From assembly GCF_000703165.1 (NCBI RefSeq), contig NZ_JNLQ01000002.1, positions 2,852,001 to 2,916,000 of the forward strand: a stretch of DNA of 64,000 nt. Reading direction: 5' to 3'. A program made the translations under genes and the position numbers. The DNA comes from Butyrivibrio sp. AE3004. Lineage in GTDB: Bacteria; Bacillota; Clostridia; Lachnospirales; Lachnospiraceae. This document shows, one piece after another, positions 1 through 8,530 of the stretch (the stretch's first letter is position 1; every line of letters starts with the position of its first letter). A model generated the notes under the pieces. It searched no databases and was not told where the DNA came from. It saw only the letters and a list, made by a program, of their open reading frames with translations.

Positions 1-313
1 CGGTCAGTATTAAAATCATACCAAAAATCTTGTTTCTGGTTATCTTTTCCTTAAATACAAGACGGCTCAAAAACATTACCAGAATATATCCAAGCGGCTC
101 GACTATGACCACATACATGTAAGGCATATGCCCATAGCAGATAATCGCAATGAGCATTGACACAACCAAGAGACCGTATCCGCCTATAACAAGAACATTG
201 AGGTATTGTCTGATAAAACCGGGATATTCTTTTTGCGAACTCTTTTTCAACATTATCTGGGAAAAAGAAGCAATAAGCTGTCCCAAAAGCATCAGGAATA
301 TAAAGGGTATCAT
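1..313 (-). CDS. SMR/EamA-like small membrane transporter, partial (3' end outside window)
   Basis: About 104 residues are visible, running off the left edge of the window. The protein begins MIPFIFLMLLGQLIASFSQ and shows at least three hydrophobic segments with a short basic loop (KKSSQKEYPG) between the first two, the pattern of small multidrug resistance or EamA half-transporters, including ArnE/ArnF-type lipid-linked sugar translocases. Its ATG overlaps the TGA of the upstream gene (ATGA), so the two small membrane proteins are translationally coupled and probably act as a heterodimer. The location at the end of a surface-glycan operon suggests movement of an isoprenoid-linked sugar rather than drug efflux, but that is inference. 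The C-terminus cannot be judged. Confidence 0.7.
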   Translation of the reverse strand, partial: MIPFIFLMLLGQLIASFSQIMLKKSSQKEYPGFIRQYLNVLVIGGYGLLVVSMLIAIICYGHMPYMYVVIVEPLGYILVMFLSRLVFKEKITRNKIFGMILILT

Positions 314-717
314 AGATTTCCTCCCTTCATTTTCCTCTCATCTGCGGCGGAGCCGTTCTCTGCCCCATCCTCCGCTGCGGGTGCGTTCAGAATTATTGTT
401 CCTGCAATAACGAGGATAACACCTATGATTTTAACCGGTGTTACACCTTCATGAAAAAGAACCACACTCCAAAGGAGAGACCAAAGAAGCGTCATTGCCT
501 TATTTGCATATGCTATAGACAGTTCAAACTTCTTCAAAAGCTGCTGCCATAATACGGCATAAATTCCAAGAACTGCAAAATCCAGGAAATAAAACAGAAT
601 AAACTCCTTCGACAAAAACGCATAATTGGAAACTATCTTACTTATAACCGTGGTAAGAGAATAAATAAGCACAGCTCCCTGTAAAAAAACTATACTCAGC
701 AATTTATTATTCTTCAC
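310..717 (-). CDS. SMR/EamA-like small membrane transporter, second subunit
   Basis: A protein of about 135 residues with four hydrophobic segments, a typical length for a small multidrug resistance or EmrE/ArnE-like half-transporter. I chose the GTG at 717 because it has GGAGG six bases upstream; an in-frame ATG at 732 would overlap the preceding SGNH gene. The segment with AYANKAMTLLWSLLWSVVLF followed by a last helix (VKIIGVILVIAGTIIL) is the best match to the EamA/SMR fold. The tail after the last helix is short, charged and Ala/Glu-rich. It overlaps the next small transporter by ATGA. Pairing of two coupled half-transporters recalls ArnE/ArnF, which move undecaprenyl-phosphate aminosugars. 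The substrate here is unknown. Confidence 0.7.
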   Translation of the reverse strand: MKNNKLLSIVFLQGAVLIYSLTTVISKIVSNYAFLSKEFILFYFLDFAVLGIYAVLWQQLLKKFELSIAYANKAMTLLWSLLWSVVLFHEGVTPVKIIGVILVIAGTIILNAPAAEDGAENGSAADERKMKGGNL

Positions 718-721
718 ACTG

Positions 722-1702
722 TCATCCTCCATAAATCGCATTTGCAAAATGCTCCGCAATATGCCTGCCTGCTTCTTTATTCACATGTATGTTGTCCAGC
801 AGATACTCCGAGCTGTTTCCTTCGTCTATGGTTCCGTAGTAATTATCAATAAATGACACTCCCGTATCACCACAGACATCGATCATATGCTGCAGATATG
901 TTGTCAGCTTACCGTTTCCAAAGTCAACACGATCACCGTTTTTCAAAACACCGTCAGAATCATACGCATAGCAAAATGTAAATGACATGCAGACAATTCT
1001 AATGAAGGGATATTTTTCCTGGATCATCTTTATTCCCGCATCCAGAGCTCCCATATAAGTCATGGGGTCAAGCTTATCGTTAGGGTTCATACCCGGTCTG
1101 AGCTTTATATAATCTGATGCATCATAGTAGATAACCAATGTATCCACAGTATTCATGTCAAGATCAACAAGTGCCTGGGCATGCTGCTGCATGGTTGTCT
1201 CACCGAGTATCCAAGTAGCATCGAGTACATCGTTCCGGTTATCATTCGTGATTGCTTTTGCAATGTTGTAGAAGCTGAGTCTGTCCATTGCATCTCCCTC
1301 ACCTTCCGGACTTCCAAGCGCAATGGTACTTCCGGCAAAGCCTGCATTTATAACATCAGCACCTGTGTTCTTTGCAATAAGAGAACATACGCTGTCATCT
1401 GTAAGGTCGTAAGTTACGGAATCATTTCCGAGCACAAGGACGGTCTCCTTACCATCATCCTCATGGCCTTCCTTTTTTTCCGAAGGTAGAAGAAAAATCT
1501 GATCCAGAAGCTCAACCTCATATTCGGATTGGTCAATCTCTACCTTTTCAAGTGTTTTACCCTTGTTCCATTTAATAAGCCTGAAAGCCCCGTATGCAAA
1601 CAATACTACTATAAGTCCTAAAACCACCAAATGAACCCATCCGGGAATTCCCTCATCACTTCTTTTTTTTCTGCGGTTATCGTCTGATCTGTAATTTGCC
1701 AT
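722..1702 (-). CDS. Membrane-anchored SGNH/GDSL-like hydrolase
   Basis: Predicted extracytoplasmic esterase or O-acyltransferase partner. The chosen ATG (1702) is preceded by AGAGG; an upstream in-frame ATG at 1720 has no such site. After a short basic N-terminus (RRKKRSDEG) one membrane segment (WVHLVVLGLIVVLFAYG) anchors the domain outside. A GNDS nucleophile block lies near residue 93, an INAGFAGS block near 119 and the C-terminal DNIH near 304 supplies the Asp/His pair. Block III reads YDASDY instead of the usual GxND. It follows another SGNH protein and an MBOAT acyltransferase in the same operon, so a role in O-acetylation or deacetylation of a surface glycan is likely. It is a clear paralogue of the lipoprotein at 10032-11237. 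Confidence 0.75.
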   Translation of the reverse strand: MANYRSDDNRRKKRSDEGIPGWVHLVVLGLIVVLFAYGAFRLIKWNKGKTLEKVEIDQSEYEVELLDQIFLLPSEKKEGHEDDGKETVLVLGNDSVTYDLTDDSVCSLIAKNTGADVINAGFAGSTIALGSPEGEGDAMDRLSFYNIAKAITNDNRNDVLDATWILGETTMQQHAQALVDLDMNTVDTLVIYYDASDYIKLRPGMNPNDKLDPMTYMGALDAGIKMIQEKYPFIRIVCMSFTFCYAYDSDGVLKNGDRVDFGNGKLTTYLQHMIDVCGDTGVSFIDNYYGTIDEGNSSEYLLDNIHVNKEAGRHIAEHFANAIYGG

Positions 1703-1729
1703 AAAAAATCCTCTCATCAACCAAAAGCT

Positions 1730-2809
1730 CTAATACTCCTTTGAAAACAATTCCTCAAAATCAAAGCTGTTTATTATATGGCGCATTTTGTTAAGTTCGT
1801 CTTCAAATTCCATATCATTTTTTACCTCGTGTTCTCCGCTGGTGAAACACTCTGTCATGTAGCGGTTAACCCTGGGATTATAGTGAGTATAATCCGCATA
1901 ATTATTGAGGTTTGTGACTGTTTCTTCCATGTTCTGAAAATAAAACAGACGCACATTATCATACTTCAAAAACTCACTCGCCGCAAATGCATATTGATTC
2001 ATAGTCGCTTCAAGATGATTTTCCGTTATCACATTATTCCAGTAAAGAATGCTGTAAGGCGGGAAAAATACATAAAAAACAGTATCCGGATTATCCCGAA
2101 TAAACGGAAGAAGATTTTTATCAAGATTCTCTTTTGTCTGAGGAATCAAAAGATCTTTTTCCATCTCTTCACTGACAGGCTCCGGAGCTTCATATCCGTG
2201 CATTACATACTGAATATTGTAGTAATCCTCAGTCCACCAGCTTGCATAGATTTCAGACATATTCGAAGGCTTCTTCTGAATAACAGGCTTTAAAATATAT
2301 TCAAGCAGAACATCTTTATTCCAAAGATATTTGACATCATTTACGGGATTATTGTCATAAAGGTACATTGGAAGCTCGTACTTAATTTCATTTATATCCG
2401 CCGTCAGCGTCGGTATATCCACCCCTATAAAAACCGCTTTAACATCATTCTTTTTGCGGGCAGGTGAATCCTTATCAAAAACAATACTAAGGATATTGTA
2501 ATCATCCCTTGGATAAGCGCCGCTGTATGAGAGTTTTAGAGTACTTAATCCCATCAGCTCCGAAAAATCGTCGGTATGAAAATTCACAGTCATAGAGGAT
2601 CCGATTATACAGCTGTCATAATCCATATATTTTGCCATTCCAGGATTTTGCGAAAGCTGATTGTCCACTATATAAGGAAACCCTGCAACAGGCTCATGAT
2701 AGTGAAAAAACGGATCCACATATATAACAAGTACCGATATAAGAAGCAGAATGATAAAAGCCGTCACTCCAAAACACGCTATGAACTTTTTACCACTGAC
2801 ATTTTTCAA
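1730..2809 (-). CDS. Membrane-anchored SGNH-like acyltransferase/esterase of the MBOAT module
   Basis: A 359-residue protein with one N-terminal membrane segment (about residues 9-30) and an outside domain. A GSSM nucleophile block is at about 70-73 and an ADYTHYNP block near 305-312 supplies the Asp and His of an SGNH triad. This layout resembles AlgX/AlgJ and DltD-type proteins, which receive acyl groups from an MBOAT protein and transfer them to a polysaccharide. The start appears to be TTG with GGTGAT five bases before it; no in-frame ATG is better placed. It directly follows the MBOAT gene (83-base gap) and precedes a second SGNH gene by 27 bases. The acceptor glycan is unknown; other uses such as esterase are possible. 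Confidence 0.7.
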   Translation of the reverse strand: MKNVSGKKFIACFGVTAFIILLLISVLVIYVDPFFHYHEPVAGFPYIVDNQLSQNPGMAKYMDYDSCIIGSSMTVNFHTDDFSELMGLSTLKLSYSGAYPRDDYNILSIVFDKDSPARKKNDVKAVFIGVDIPTLTADINEIKYELPMYLYDNNPVNDVKYLWNKDVLLEYILKPVIQKKPSNMSEIYASWWTEDYYNIQYVMHGYEAPEPVSEEMEKDLLIPQTKENLDKNLLPFIRDNPDTVFYVFFPPYSILYWNNVITENHLEATMNQYAFAASEFLKYDNVRLFYFQNMEETVTNLNNYADYTHYNPRVNRYMTECFTSGEHEVKNDMEFEDELNKMRHIINSFDFEELFSKEY

Positions 2810-2892
2810 TACAAATCACCATAACCCTTCGACCTAAGGAGGTACCACTTATTAAAATCTATTTTGTTGCCATCAGTTGTCGATGCAGGCTC

Positions 2893-4323
2893 TTAAAAAT
2901 TCACATACAGGAAAGTGCTCACACCTCCAAGGCTTACCACTCCCCACACAAATAATACTCCGTACAAAAAAGGATGTTTCTTTTCCTCCGCAATCTTTCT
3001 GGCCGTCTTTCCACGAAAAATCACAAATGCGGAAATTATCATTATTATCCACATACAGATGTAGTTACTCTTATTCCATCCAGAAATCGGAGTAACCTTA
3101 AAAATATACCAGATTTCATCAACCATGAAGCATTCAGCGAGTTTAACCGTTATATGAAGGCCACTCCAGGCATTTGGATCTATAAGTTTTCCCAGCAGTA
3201 CCTTTGCGTCAGACAGTTTAGGCGCTCTGAAAAACACCCATGCACAATTGACATACAAAAATGTAAGAATGGTTCCTACTGTTCTTCCCACTGTCCCGGT
3301 TTCCTTATTACGTTTATACTTTCCGTAAAATCTGGTAATAACCATGAGAACGCCATGCATCATCCCCCAAACAATAAATCCCCAGCCGTTTCCATGCCAG
3401 ATACCGCTTATAAGAAAAACAACCATGATATTTATATAAGTTCTAAGTTTTCCTCTCCTGCTGCCTCCAAGCGGAATATAAATATATTTCGTAAAAAACT
3501 TTGTCAGAGATATATGCCATCTGTCCCAGAACTGCGCGATATTTTCAGCTCTGTAGGGCGCATCAAAATTAATTTGCAGATCCATACCAAGCATCCTGCA
3601 GATGCCTTCTGCCATATCACAGTATCCGCTAAAATCAAAATACAGCTGAAAAGAATAGGACACAGCAATTATCAGAGCATCCATAGCTGTTGCCGTTGTT
3701 AATATGCCATAACCAAAATCAGCCGCTTTTCCAAGCACATCAGCAAGCAGTACCTTTTTTGCGAGTCCCAAAGTAAACAGCCTCATACCCTCAGCTATGT
3801 TTTCAAAGTCCAAAACATCTTCATGAAGCTTTTCTATTCCTGTATTTATATTCTTATAATCAGCAATGGGTCCCTGTAAAACCTTCGGAAAAAACAGGAT
3901 ATAGCATAAATAATCAAGTATGCCGCACTGTTTTTCATCATTCCCAAGCTCCGCTATAAACATAATCTGGGAAAAGGTATAGAAGCTTATGGCAACAGGC
4001 ATTGCTCCGTCACTCATATATTTGAAAAAGCATAAAAGAATTACATTACAGATAATCGCTATGACCTTAAGCAATCTGTCCGGCTTTGTTCTACCCATTC
4101 CAGCAAGCATGGCAAACGCAAGGTTAAATGCAATACTCCCAAGAAAAACAAAGCAGCTAAGCTTTCCGTATCCCACGAAAAAAAAGGCTGACATTGCTAT
4201 CAGCCATAATTTCATCAGCATCTGCTTCTTTTCTGTAAAAAGCCCTATATGCTGTAGTCCCCACACCCCAAAAAGAAATATGGGAAGGAATATAAAAATA
4301 AAAGAATATGAATTAAAAGTCAT
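2893..4323 (-). CDS. MBOAT-family O-acyltransferase (AlgI/DltB-like), module 1
   Basis: A polytopic membrane enzyme of 476 residues, the usual size for AlgI/PatA/DltB relatives. Signature segments are visible in order: PKVLQGPIADY near 146-156, YFDFSGYCDMAEG near 228-240, a FWDRWHISLTKFF block near 265-277, IYIPLGGSRRG near 281-291 and the catalytic-histidine motif SGIWHGNGW with His near 310. Such proteins move an acyl group, usually acetyl from acetyl-CoA, across the membrane to an extracytoplasmic partner. The partner is most likely the SGNH protein encoded immediately downstream (1730-2809). The ribosome binding site is weak and the gene starts 30 bases after the DUF6077-like C-terminal piece. 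The actual acyl donor and acceptor cannot be read from sequence. Confidence 0.9.
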   Translation of the reverse strand: MTFNSYSFIFIFLPIFLFGVWGLQHIGLFTEKKQMLMKLWLIAMSAFFFVGYGKLSCFVFLGSIAFNLAFAMLAGMGRTKPDRLLKVIAIICNVILLCFFKYMSDGAMPVAISFYTFSQIMFIAELGNDEKQCGILDYLCYILFFPKVLQGPIADYKNINTGIEKLHEDVLDFENIAEGMRLFTLGLAKKVLLADVLGKAADFGYGILTTATAMDALIIAVSYSFQLYFDFSGYCDMAEGICRMLGMDLQINFDAPYRAENIAQFWDRWHISLTKFFTKYIYIPLGGSRRGKLRTYINIMVVFLISGIWHGNGWGFIVWGMMHGVLMVITRFYGKYKRNKETGTVGRTVGTILTFLYVNCAWVFFRAPKLSDAKVLLGKLIDPNAWSGLHITVKLAECFMVDEIWYIFKVTPISGWNKSNYICMWIIMIISAFVIFRGKTARKIAEEKKHPFLYGVLFVWGVVSLGGVSTFLYVNF

Positions 4324-4353
4324 TACACAAATTACCGGTCTTTCAAAAGCCGA

Positions 4354-5115
4354 TCACTGAGAAATCTCGGGATCCTCAAATATATTATAGCCTCCAACGC
4401 TATTTACAAGTTTAAGGCCCATCTCATCAAGCGGCACATCTATTTTCCTGTCCTTATACATAACGATGTATCTGCACTGAGTCTGCCTTGTAGCTTCTAA
4501 AAGCTCTTTCGCATTTATTATCTCCGGCTTTTCAAAAGCCTCATGAACAGCATTGTAATAATTCCAGTGAATTATATCACGACCGTAAGGCATTAGTATA
4601 TTTGTGTCATACTGTCTTACGAAATGAAGCATTTCGGAAGGGAAGACCGCTCTTACTCTTGGCTCATCCTCATCCGGACTTATTTCATCGCATACATCAA
4701 TTACCACCTGCGGAATATGATACGGATTTTCAGCATCCTTTACATACTCATTTTTATAAACGAGGCTTCCACACAGAATAATAATTGCGCTGCACAAAAC
4801 GAGGCCTACACGTTTGTGGTTCACAAAAAGCTTGCAACCGGCATAAGCTATACATACAGACATTGGCATAAGCCATAAAAGCCTGTAGTATGTGTCCCCT
4901 CCGTCACTTAAAACCGCGACATACGCAATCCTTGTATAAGGAATAAAGAAACCTACAAGAACCAGAAAGGGAGCAAAAGCAATTACCAGTCTTTTTCTAT
5001 TATCCTTTTCAGCAAAAAGCAGATATATAAGCGATAAGACAAAGAGCGCAAGCAAATACCCGTTTCCGCCGTACAGCTTGAATATTACCCAGCACTCCAT
5101 GAAAATTCCGTACAT
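4354..5115 (-). CDS. Membrane protein, C-terminal half of a DUF6077-like protein
   Basis: About 253 residues: several hydrophobic helices in the first 120 residues, then a soluble domain of about 120 residues ending in IFEDPEISQ. The segment GGDTYYRLLWLMP resembles the conserved part of large DUF6077-type proteins of Lachnospiraceae. It lies in the same reading frame as the upstream DUF6077-like gene, separated by three in-frame stops within about 60 bases. It nevertheless has its own likely start, ATG at 5115 with GAGGTG about eight bases upstream (GTG at 5127 is an alternative). It may be a naturally separate subunit or the tail of a gene broken by nonsense mutations. Function is unknown; a GT-C-like glycan enzyme is a guess from context. 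Confidence 0.55.
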   Translation of the reverse strand: MYGIFMECWVIFKLYGGNGYLLALFVLSLIYLLFAEKDNRKRLVIAFAPFLVLVGFFIPYTRIAYVAVLSDGGDTYYRLLWLMPMSVCIAYAGCKLFVNHKRVGLVLCSAIIILCGSLVYKNEYVKDAENPYHIPQVVIDVCDEISPDEDEPRVRAVFPSEMLHFVRQYDTNILMPYGRDIIHWNYYNAVHEAFEKPEIINAKELLEATRQTQCRYIVMYKDRKIDVPLDEMGLKLVNSVGGYNIFEDPEISQ

Positions 5116-5175
5116 AAATCTACTCACCTCATCAAAAAACTATTATTCATACCTGTCCCGAATCCCTTTTATTGT

Positions 5176-6357
5176 CTATGCAAGGAATTTATACATTAAA
5201 AGATATACACCCGTCGGAATCACAGCCAGTACTGCTTTAATGATAATCCTGAAGTCTCTGGTATATATCAGAAGCAAAAGCGAAAGAAGTCCCGCAAGTG
5301 CTGTCCCAAAGATAATCCCCATAGAGCTCATAATCCCTGACGCCATATTAAGAAGGAATAAGAGTATCCATGTGCTGTTTCTTATGGATCTAAGGCCGCC
5401 CTTTGTCTCTTCCTTCCACAAAAATCCGGGCTTTCTGCAGTCATCAAACATCCACAAAAACAACCAGAAGACAAATGGTAATACAAAATTGGCAACCATG
5501 GCTTTTCCCTGCCATGTCCTCATCATCAGAAATGTCTCCGGAGTATATATGGAGGTATTTCCGAACATTGTCATAAGTGAAATGAATATCATATATATGG
5601 GCAGCATATCCTGTCTTGCCCCAAACAATATCCTTCCTATCTCAAGATAGATAAGATATATAAGCGGCAAAATAAGAAGAGGCATTATTGTATGAGAAAC
5701 AATAGTCGCATGTATACCGCTCATTCTTGCAATGAATGCTATCCAAAGCGGAAATACCGCCATGGCATGCCTTAGATCAAGTGATGTCGAGCTTCCGGTA
5801 TAGGGAAGAATGGTGTTCATCACGTCTGTCTGTTGTGCCAAAAGTGACTCAACCACATAGTAAGAATCATCACCGTCGAAGGGAGCCTTTATAACAGCCA
5901 TAACAAGCTGAAAAGCAAGTATCGCTCCGAACAATCCCCAATAGATCATGCTTTCACGGGAATATTGAAACTTCATTACTCTAACATCTGTTCTCGGGCT
6001 TATAATTGCCTCCGGTTTTGCCCTCTCATCTCCGGGAAACATCAGATAAAAGATATTTGAATCCTTTATATATTCTCTTTGTATATCCCATATTTTTCCG
6101 GCATAACCGATAATTGCAAGCACTCCCTGCACGCTTGCAAAAACTATGCTGCACTTATGAAATGCACCATAAGGAATTTTTATCATGCACCATATCCCAA
6201 TAACCTCAAATACCGCAAACGATACGAGATATCCGCACAAAAAAGTTATCCCTATTGTCTTCTTCGTCTGAGGAAGAATCCTCTGAATCAAAAACCCCAT
6301 CCCCATCGGTACTATAAAAAGCCACAATATCAAAGAAAGAGCGGATAGTACCACCAT
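5176..6357 (-). CDS. DUF6077-like polytopic membrane protein, N-terminal half
   Basis: A 393-residue hydrophobic protein with about ten membrane segments. The loop DGDDSYYVVESLLAQQ near residues 161-176 places acidic residues outside the membrane between helices, as in GT-C glycosyltransferases, and the motif RTWQGKAMVANFVLP near 285 is characteristic of DUF6077-like proteins as I recall them. The start has GGAGG within the last codons of the uridine kinase gene, only two bases away. The protein stops after LLMYKFLA, where longer relatives would be expected to continue; the continuation is plausibly the next gene in the same frame. The biochemical role is not established; assembly of a surface glycan is inferred from neighbours. 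Confidence 0.6.
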   Translation of the reverse strand: MVVLSALSLILWLFIVPMGMGFLIQRILPQTKKTIGITFLCGYLVSFAVFEVIGIWCMIKIPYGAFHKCSIVFASVQGVLAIIGYAGKIWDIQREYIKDSNIFYLMFPGDERAKPEAIISPRTDVRVMKFQYSRESMIYWGLFGAILAFQLVMAVIKAPFDGDDSYYVVESLLAQQTDVMNTILPYTGSSTSLDLRHAMAVFPLWIAFIARMSGIHATIVSHTIMPLLILPLIYLIYLEIGRILFGARQDMLPIYMIFISLMTMFGNTSIYTPETFLMMRTWQGKAMVANFVLPFVFWLFLWMFDDCRKPGFLWKEETKGGLRSIRNSTWILLFLLNMASGIMSSMGIIFGTALAGLLSLLLLIYTRDFRIIIKAVLAVIPTGVYLLMYKFLA

Positions 6358-6359
6358 AC

Positions 6360-6986
6360 TCAGTTAACCTCCTCCCGAAGCATAGCTTTCAGATGCTCTG
6401 TGAAGATATTGATTCCCGTAAGGTTTTCCCCACCTCTCGGGATAATAAGATCTGCATATTTCTTACTGGGTTCCACGAACTGCTCATGCATGGGCTTAAC
6501 CGTTTCCGCATACTGATTCAGTACCGACGAAACGCTTCTTGCTCTTTCAATGGTATCTCGTCTTATTCTGCGCATAAGTCGCTCGTCCGCATCTGTATCG
6601 ACAAAGACCTTAACGTCCATCAGATCCCGAAGTTGTTTGTTCTCAAGAATCAAAATACCCTCAAGAAGGATTACCGGCTTTGGCACCACATGTATAGTCT
6701 GATCGGATCTGTTATGTATTGCATAATCATAAACCGGAATATCAACCTCTTCTCCATTCTTAAGCTTTTCCACATCACTGATAAGGCGCTCTGTATCAAA
6801 AGAAGACGGATGATCGTAATTAAGTCTCGATCTCTCGTCATAAGAAAGATCATTATGAGCTTTATAATATGAATCATGGCTGATAACCACAATGTCATCG
6901 CCAAACTGTTCTCTTATCCTGTTTACAATAGTTGTTTTACCTGATGCGGAGCCACCGGCTATTCCTACGATACATATTTTTTTCAT
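6360..6986 (-). CDS. udk: Uridine kinase
   Basis: Phosphorylates uridine (and cytidine) to the monophosphate with ATP or GTP in pyrimidine salvage. The chosen ATG at 6986 follows AGAGAGG and gives a 208-residue protein, the normal length. A P-loop GGSASGKTT lies near residues 11-19, DSYYK near 36 and the YDHPSSFD substrate segment near 56, followed by IPVYDYAIHNRS and the LLEGILIL Walker-B region. The C-terminal RRIRRDTIERAR lid is complete. The gene is embedded in the glycan operon, sharing translational spacing with the SGNH gene upstream and the DUF6077-like gene downstream. This may be chance or may support UDP-sugar supply. Confidence 0.93.
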   Translation of the reverse strand: MKKICIVGIAGGSASGKTTIVNRIREQFGDDIVVISHDSYYKAHNDLSYDERSRLNYDHPSSFDTERLISDVEKLKNGEEVDIPVYDYAIHNRSDQTIHVVPKPVILLEGILILENKQLRDLMDVKVFVDTDADERLMRRIRRDTIERARSVSSVLNQYAETVKPMHEQFVEPSKKYADLIIPRGGENLTGINIFTEHLKAMLREEVN

Positions 6987-7012
6987 TAAAACCTCTCTTT
7001 CAAATCTGCATG

Positions 7013-8518
7013 TCACTCATCAATTTCATAAGTATGTGATGACTCACAATATATATGAGAAAGCATCTCGCCGCTTTCGTTATCATATATTATTAGCTGG
7101 ATATCGTCACTCAGTCTTGAATCATCATACAGGAAATTGTTATTTTCATCTGATGTAAGATACAACAAACGGAATCTTTTCTCAATAGGTATATAAGTCA
7201 TTTCTCCCATTGAAGTATTCATTTTTTCTATCGACTCATAATCCACAGCCTCGTAGCTGTTTCCCGATGCCCTGTCCATAAGAAGAAAATACTGCTGATG
7301 ATTGTTCCCTGCTTCATCTATTTTATCCGTTCCTGTCAGGTTAGTCACAAGATGTCTGAACCACGGGTCCTGAAGAGCAGGAGAGTCTTCGGTCAGGTAA
7401 AGAGCAAAGCTGACATCTCCAAGTGTCAGCAGATTCATCTGCGTAGTAAGCAGTCTGTAGTTTTCTTCCTTTGAACGGAGTTCCTTATTATATGATGCGC
7501 AAAGCTTATCCCAGTTTGAATATTCGTTATCACCTCTGTGATCTGTAAGCTCTGCATTTTCCTTTAACCAGTTTCCGATATAAGAGGTAACCTTTCTTGC
7601 ACCTGTTGACGATAAATGTCCGGGATCACTTAAGTCAGCTTCCATATCAATGATATCTTCCATCTGCAGCATATTAATGTAAGGCACTCCATACTGTGCA
7701 GCTATATCACCTGCAGAATTTGCCGACTGGATATCCTGTGGTTCAGCAGCAAACGGAAGGAAAGTCACAACCACTCCTATTTGGTCTCTCTGACATTCAT
7801 CTATTATTTTCATGAGGTATTCTTCATTTACGGTATGTTCGGGAAGACGGGCATTTACATCGTACTCATATTCTTCCTTTATACTGCCCTCAAGCTCATG
7901 CTTCATCTCTGCGCCCATGAGCATATTGTATTCGCCTGTTCCGGTAAGTCTCTGAAAATCCTTCTGCTCAAGTTCATTCCATCTGTTGTGGTAAACAATA
8001 AAATCAAACAGATACTGCTTTTGTATCTCAGGATCATGTACAAGATCCTTAACAGCTGCCATCTTTAGTTTGCTTAAGGGATATGCATCCATATTCAGAT
8101 GCAGCTGACTGATCGCAGCCTGTCTGAACTCCTCAGGAGTTTCCTCATACATCTCATCAATGTATTCATAGTTTCTGTCCATCATAAAACAGTCAACCAC
8201 GACATAATCCGGTTTGCAATAATCAAGCGCCCTTATGAGCTGCCAGTAGCTTTCCTTTAAAAGGCTTCCATGCCCACCGAGATTGTAGGAGGTAATGCCG
8301 TAATCCTTGTAAAGGTCAATGGGATTTATTCCGTTTATCACATGAGATGAGCCAAGAAACAGCACATCAAGATGATCTTTCTTTGCTTCCTCAAAGAAAT
8401 CCCTGTTTTTCATATAACTGGTCTTTCTCTCTGTGATAAGAGTTACCGCAAACAGCGTTCCTGCAAGCAGCACAAGAAATATAAAGGTTTTAAGTACAAG
8501 AATCAGTTTTCTCTTCAT
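7013..8518 (-). CDS. Membrane-anchored SGNH-like protein of MBOAT module 2 with extra C-terminal domain
   Basis: A 501-residue protein with an N-terminal membrane anchor (about 5-28). The SGNH core has GSSH near 56-59, a YNLGGHG block near 78-84 and DPGHLSSTG near 298-306 for the Asp/His pair. It starts 12 bases after an MBOAT gene, the order seen in all three modules here, so it probably transfers the exported acyl group to a surface glycan. After residue about 320 there is a further domain of about 180 residues rich in acidic and aromatic residues that I do not recognise; simple AlgX/DltD relatives lack it. The stop overlaps the region preceding udk. An esterase role is an alternative. Confidence 0.72.
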   Translation of the reverse strand: MKRKLILVLKTFIFLVLLAGTLFAVTLITERKTSYMKNRDFFEEAKKDHLDVLFLGSSHVINGINPIDLYKDYGITSYNLGGHGSLLKESYWQLIRALDYCKPDYVVVDCFMMDRNYEYIDEMYEETPEEFRQAAISQLHLNMDAYPLSKLKMAAVKDLVHDPEIQKQYLFDFIVYHNRWNELEQKDFQRLTGTGEYNMLMGAEMKHELEGSIKEEYEYDVNARLPEHTVNEEYLMKIIDECQRDQIGVVVTFLPFAAEPQDIQSANSAGDIAAQYGVPYINMLQMEDIIDMEADLSDPGHLSSTGARKVTSYIGNWLKENAELTDHRGDNEYSNWDKLCASYNKELRSKEENYRLLTTQMNLLTLGDVSFALYLTEDSPALQDPWFRHLVTNLTGTDKIDEAGNNHQQYFLLMDRASGNSYEAVDYESIEKMNTSMGEMTYIPIEKRFRLLYLTSDENNNFLYDDSRLSDDIQLIIYDNESGEMLSHIYCESSHTYEIDE

Positions 8519-8530
8519 TATCGTAATTCC

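Noticed and set aside
1778..2293. 171-codon plus-strand open frame opposite the SGNH gene
   Set aside because: It lies wholly antisense to a gene with clear SGNH motifs, has Ile/His/Lys-biased composition and no ribosome site.
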